In this document: piece by piece, positions 61,161 to 64,000 of the stretch
Layout: each line of letters opens with the position of its first letter
Position numbering within the stretch: the stretch's first letter is position 1
NCBI GenBank assembly: GCA_963699495.1
Contig: CAVOUB010000005.1
Span: forward strand, 372,001 to 436,000
Direction: 5' to 3'
DNA length: 64,000 bases
DNA from: JAIBJN01 sp963699495
GTDB lineage: Bacteria > Actinomycetota > Thermoleophilia > Gaiellales > Gaiellaceae
Notes under the pieces: model-generated
Seen by the model: the letters and a program-made list of their open reading frames with translations, nothing else
Told to the model about the DNA's origin: nothing
The model's database searches: none
Translations under genes and position numbers: made by a program

Positions 61161-62072
61161 TCAGGGAATCAGACCCGATGGAGAAACACCAGGGTGGCGA
61201 GCGGATATTCGTACGCGGAGCGCCGCGGGCAGGATGTTGAAATCGAGCGGCGTGCTGAGGTCGACCGCTTCGCCGTCGATTCCGGCGTGCACAGGCCCAG
61301 GCCCGTCCACCATGACGGACGTCGCAGTCCACGCTCGGCCGGGGAGCAGGCTTGAGGCCGGCCCCTCGAGGGCGACTACGCCGAGGCGGCCGGAGTCGAG
61401 CCTCGGCCGGGTGCCCGGCGCCAGCGTCCGATCGAGCACGTAGGGATTGTTCGAGACGACCACGACGGCCGGATCGCGGTGCTCGCGGCCCTCGTCGTCC
61501 GCGAGGCGAAGGTCGGGTGCCGACTCGCTCGGTCCGAGTACCCGGACTGCCGTCTCCAGGAGCGTTCGCGCCTTCGCGTCGCGATACGCCGCTCGCCGAA
61601 CCGCCTCGCCGTAGATCCCGAGCGAGACGTTGTTGAGAAACAGCCGACCGTTCACGCTGCCGACGTCGATCACGCGCTCGACGCCCTCGATGAACGCCTC
61701 GAGCGCGCCGACGAGATCGTGCCGGTCGACGCCGAGGTCGAGCGCGAAGTGGTTCCGCGTCCCGGCTGGGATGCAGACGAACGGCAAGCCGTGCGCATGC
61801 GCGGCCGCCGCGACGATCGCCAGCGACCCGTCGCCGCCCGCGATGCCCAGTGCATCCGCGCCGCCCTCGACCGCCTCGCCGACGAGCGACTCCAGGCTCC
61901 GATCCGGCCGCAGGACGGTCACGCCGATTCCACGTTCGCGTGCGCGGTCGGCAAGGGCTGCGCGCGCAGCCTTGCCGCCCCCGGACGCCGGGTTCACGAA
62001 CAACTCGGGCCGTTCCGGCGGATCGGCCGGTCGCCAGCCGTACCGCCACAACCGCCGACCATGCTCGTTCAC
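61161..62072 (-). CDS. Diacylglycerol/lipid kinase family protein
   Basis: 303 residues. LFVNPASGGGKAARAALADR opens the fold; the nucleotide motif is DALGIAGGDGSLAIVAAAAH; PAGTRNHFALDLGVDRHDLV follows. The C-terminal domain has a FNILPAALRVRIS end, as in YegS/DagK-type kinases, which phosphorylate diacylglycerol or related lipids. GTG 62072 chosen. Divergent from the DUF1269 gene 84 nt away. Confidence 0.88.
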   Translation of the reverse strand: MNEHGRRLWRYGWRPADPPERPELFVNPASGGGKAARAALADRARERGIGVTVLRPDRSLESLVGEAVEGGADALGIAGGDGSLAIVAAAAHAHGLPFVCIPAGTRNHFALDLGVDRHDLVGALEAFIEGVERVIDVGSVNGRLFLNNVSLGIYGEAVRRAAYRDAKARTLLETAVRVLGPSESAPDLRLADDEGREHRDPAVVVVSNNPYVLDRTLAPGTRPRLDSGRLGVVALEGPASSLLPGRAWTATSVMVDGPGPVHAGIDGEAVDLSTPLDFNILPAALRVRISARHPGVSPSGLIP

Positions 62073-62156
62073 GGCAGCAGCAGCGCCCGGCGTGGCAGCG
62101 GGTTGGCAGCGCGACACGACAGAGTCGAGTCGACACAGCAAGCGAAAGGAGCAGCA

Positions 62157-62765
62157 ATGGCTGACATGGAAAATGTGGTTGTCGTCGGGTTCGCGGAGCC
62201 GAGCAAGGCGTATCAGGCGCTGACCGCGCTCAAGCAGTGTGACGCGGAGGGTCGCATCGCGCTGCGGTCGGCCGCCGTCGTCGAGCGCGCGTCCACCGGC
62301 GAGCTGCGCATCCCCGAGGGCACCGACAACGTGGGTCTCGTCGGGACGGCGAGCGGTTCGCTGATGGGCATGCTCATCGGCGTTCTGGGCGGCCCGGTCG
62401 GCGTCCTCGTCGGCTGGGGCAGCGGCGCGCTGATGGGCAGCTTGTTCGACATCGCTCGCGTCGAGAAGTCCGACGAGGCGCTCGCCGTTCTCGGCAGGGC
62501 CATTCCGCCGGATTCGACCGCGGTGATCGCGGGCGTGGAGGAGCCGGCTGTCGAGGTGATCGACGGCGAGATGGCCAAGCTTGGCGGCGAAGTGACCCGC
62601 CAGCCGCTCGACGAGGTCATGAGCGAGCTCGAGGCGGCCGAGTATGCCGCCGAGGTCGCCGCGGACGAAGCGCGGCGAGCACTGCGCGAAGAGCGCAAGG
62701 CCAAGGTCAGCGCGGACTTCAACGAGCGTGTGGGGAAGATGAAGGAGAAGCTCCACGTCTCCTGA
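62157..62765 (+). CDS. DUF1269 family membrane-associated protein
   Basis: 202 residues. VVVVGFAEPSKAYQALTALK start, then a glycine-rich hydrophobic hairpin (SGSLMGMLIGVLGGPVGVLV) and a VIAGVEEPAVEVIDGEMAKL stretch, with a charged helical C-terminus. This is the pattern of DUF1269, of unknown function and often found with stress genes. AAAGGAGCAGCA precedes ATG 62157. A strong terminator follows. Confidence 0.85.
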   Translation: MADMENVVVVGFAEPSKAYQALTALKQCDAEGRIALRSAAVVERASTGELRIPEGTDNVGLVGTASGSLMGMLIGVLGGPVGVLVGWGSGALMGSLFDIARVEKSDEALAVLGRAIPPDSTAVIAGVEEPAVEVIDGEMAKLGGEVTRQPLDEVMSELEAAEYAAEVAADEARRALREERKAKVSADFNERVGKMKEKLHVS

Positions 62766-62773
62766 CGATCGTC

Positions 62774-62813
62774 GAGGGCCCGCCGCCGGCCTTCGCCGGC
62801 GGCGGGCCCTCGA
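62774..62813 (+). terminator. Hairpin terminator after the DUF1269 gene
   Basis: CGAGGGCCCGCCGCCGGC (62774-62791) pairs perfectly with GCCGGCGGCGGGCCCTCG (62796-62813) around CTTC; an 18-bp stem. Confidence 0.85.
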
Positions 62814-62833
62814 AACCAGGGAAGGAGCACGTC

Positions 62834-63952
62834 GTGCACACCGATCCGTACGACGAGCAGATGACCGTGGCGAAGTCGGGTTTGCGGGGAGGGGAGGAAG
62901 CTCGCACCGCGCTCGAGGTCTCGGTCTCGATCCGAACCATCCTGCTCGTCGCGGGCGTCGTCGCCGTAGCCTGGGCGCTGGCGTCGATCGCGAATGTCCT
63001 GCTCGTCATCTTCGTCTCCGTCTTCAGCATCGCCGTCCTCTCGCCCGTGGTGACCGTGATGGAGCGGCGGCTGGGCTGGAGTCGGAGGCTGTGCTCAGTA
63101 GTGATCGTGCTGGCGATCATGATCGTCCTCGCGGCCGTCGTGCTGATCGTGGCGCAGGCGATCGTCAGCGGTGTGCGCGACTTCAGTGACGACCTGCCGC
63201 GGCTCGTCGACGACGCCAGGCAGAGCGATCTGGGCAGATCCATAACTGGCGGGAACAACGCGCTCGAGACGTTGGCGCAGCACACGAGCGAGATCACGCG
63301 CGGCGTGGACAAGGTTTCAGGCGGTGTCGCGGACGTCGGCGTGTCCGCGTTCGGCGCGGTGACCCTCGTTCTCTCGGTGATGTTCCTGACGCTGTTCGGG
63401 CTGGCCGACGAACGGCGAGTACGAGAGTGGGTCGGGGGGCTGCTCTACCGGCACGATCGCGAGCGCTTCCTGCAGGTCGCCGACCGGATCGTCCAGACTA
63501 CCTCGCGCTACATGCTCGGCAATCTGGCCATCTCGGTGATTTGCGGCACGGTCTACGGCGTCACCGCGGTGATCCTCGACGTTCCATACCCGCTCGCGCT
63601 GGCGGTGATCGCAGCGATCCTCGACCTGATCCCCAGCATCGGGGCCACCATTGCCGGCATCGTGGTCTCGCTAGTCGCGCTCTCGGTCAGCCCGACAGTG
63701 TTCATCATCTTCCTGATCGTGATGGTCGTCTACCAGCAGATCGAGAATTACATCCTGCAGCCGACGATCATCGGCAAGGCGGCCCGGATCTCCGGGTTCA
63801 CCGTGCTCGCGAGCGTCCTGGTTTTTGGAGCGCTCTTCGGGCTCATCGGGGCGATCATCGGCGTGCCGATCGCGGCCGGAATTCAGATCGTCGTGGACGA
63901 GCTGACTGCGGGGAGGAGAGCCCGCATCGCCGGCGCGGACGCCGCCGGGTAG
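62834..63952 (+). CDS. AI-2E family transporter
   Basis: 372 residues with about eight helices. IRTILLVAGVVAVAWALASI near the N-terminus, AVLSPVVTVMERRLGWSRRL, then DIPYPLALAVIAAILDLIPS-like (VPYPLALAVIAAILDLIPSI) and VYQQIENYILQPTIIGKAAR, the diagnostic motifs of the AI-2E exporter/YdjX-like permease family. Substrates of most members are unknown. AAGGAGCACGTC precedes GTG 62834. The gene lies just after the terminator of DUF1269, so it has its own promoter. Confidence 0.9.
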   Translation: MHTDPYDEQMTVAKSGLRGGEEARTALEVSVSIRTILLVAGVVAVAWALASIANVLLVIFVSVFSIAVLSPVVTVMERRLGWSRRLCSVVIVLAIMIVLAAVVLIVAQAIVSGVRDFSDDLPRLVDDARQSDLGRSITGGNNALETLAQHTSEITRGVDKVSGGVADVGVSAFGAVTLVLSVMFLTLFGLADERRVREWVGGLLYRHDRERFLQVADRIVQTTSRYMLGNLAISVICGTVYGVTAVILDVPYPLALAVIAAILDLIPSIGATIAGIVVSLVALSVSPTVFIIFLIVMVVYQQIENYILQPTIIGKAARISGFTVLASVLVFGALFGLIGAIIGVPIAAGIQIVVDELTAGRRARIAGADAAG

Positions 63953-64000
63953 AGCCCGCTGTCCGCCGGGGACGCGGCGTGCGGCCGTCGCGGACACGTG

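Noticed and set aside
1..64000. CRISPR array, rRNA, transposase, integrase
   Set aside because: No regularly spaced repeats, no rRNA sequence, and no recognisable recombinase motifs were found; tRNA fragments are the only mobility traces.

Overview
The window is about 64 kb of very GC-rich, gene-dense DNA that I read as a chromosome segment of an actinobacterium, probably of the Thermoleophilia (Gaiella/Solirubrobacter side). This rests on GC-rich third codon positions, many GTG/TTG starts, several genes with a TAnnnT box 6-8 nt before the start codon and no ribosome binding site (leaderless type), and a gene set including a SigK/RskA-type pair, ThyX, EgtD, a ScyD/ScyE-like protein and SARP/AAA/TPR regulators. 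The class-level placement is inference.

Layout. 0-9 kb: end of a superoxide dismutase, a degenerate SDR, an ECF sigma/anti-sigma pair, thyX interrupted by an intein, a secreted HExxH protease gene broken by five frameshifts, and a polar amino-acid ABC transporter. 9-17 kb: secreted M14 carboxypeptidase, lipoprotein, MFS transporter, ScyD-like protein, TrhA, infA (apparent ATC start) and a cold-shock protein. 17-28 kb: serine hydrolase, SixA-like phosphatase, PAS/GAF histidine kinase, two-subunit CoA-transferase led by a tiny methionine-synthase-like remnant, papain-like peptidase, membrane and secreted proteins, FAH hydrolase. 28-41 kb: a long structured palindrome, ABC-2 exporters, YibE/F, 3-hydroxyacyl-CoA dehydrogenase, an egtD-hutU pair with an arginase-family enzyme, an ECF sigma factor with a C-terminal SnoaL domain, and a TetR-controlled exporter with a visible operator. 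41-51 kb: a TIR plus starch-binding-domain gene divergent from a very large zinc-ribbon/cyclase/ATPase/TPR protein, two more frameshifted genes (secreted protein; dimethylglycine/sarcosine dehydrogenase-like), a choline-kinase-like protein and a DUF1003 protein.

51-64 kb looks accessory. Two identical 44-bp copies of the 3' part of a tRNA-Thr(CGT) lie 3.5 kb apart, each followed by repeated GGGCACG arm-like sites. They bracket a PAP2 remnant and a ClpC-type ATPase. To the right follow CorA, HdeD, a coiled-coil protein, a SARP-type regulator, YceI, a diacylglycerol-kinase-like protein, DUF1269 and an AI-2E-family permease. I infer old tRNA-targeted integrations, with the intact tRNA expected beyond the right edge.

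Four genes carry frameshifts (nine in all, each equivalent to one extra base). These may be true decay or assembly errors; the raw reads would decide. No CRISPR array, rRNA, complete tRNA, transposase or integrase gene was seen.
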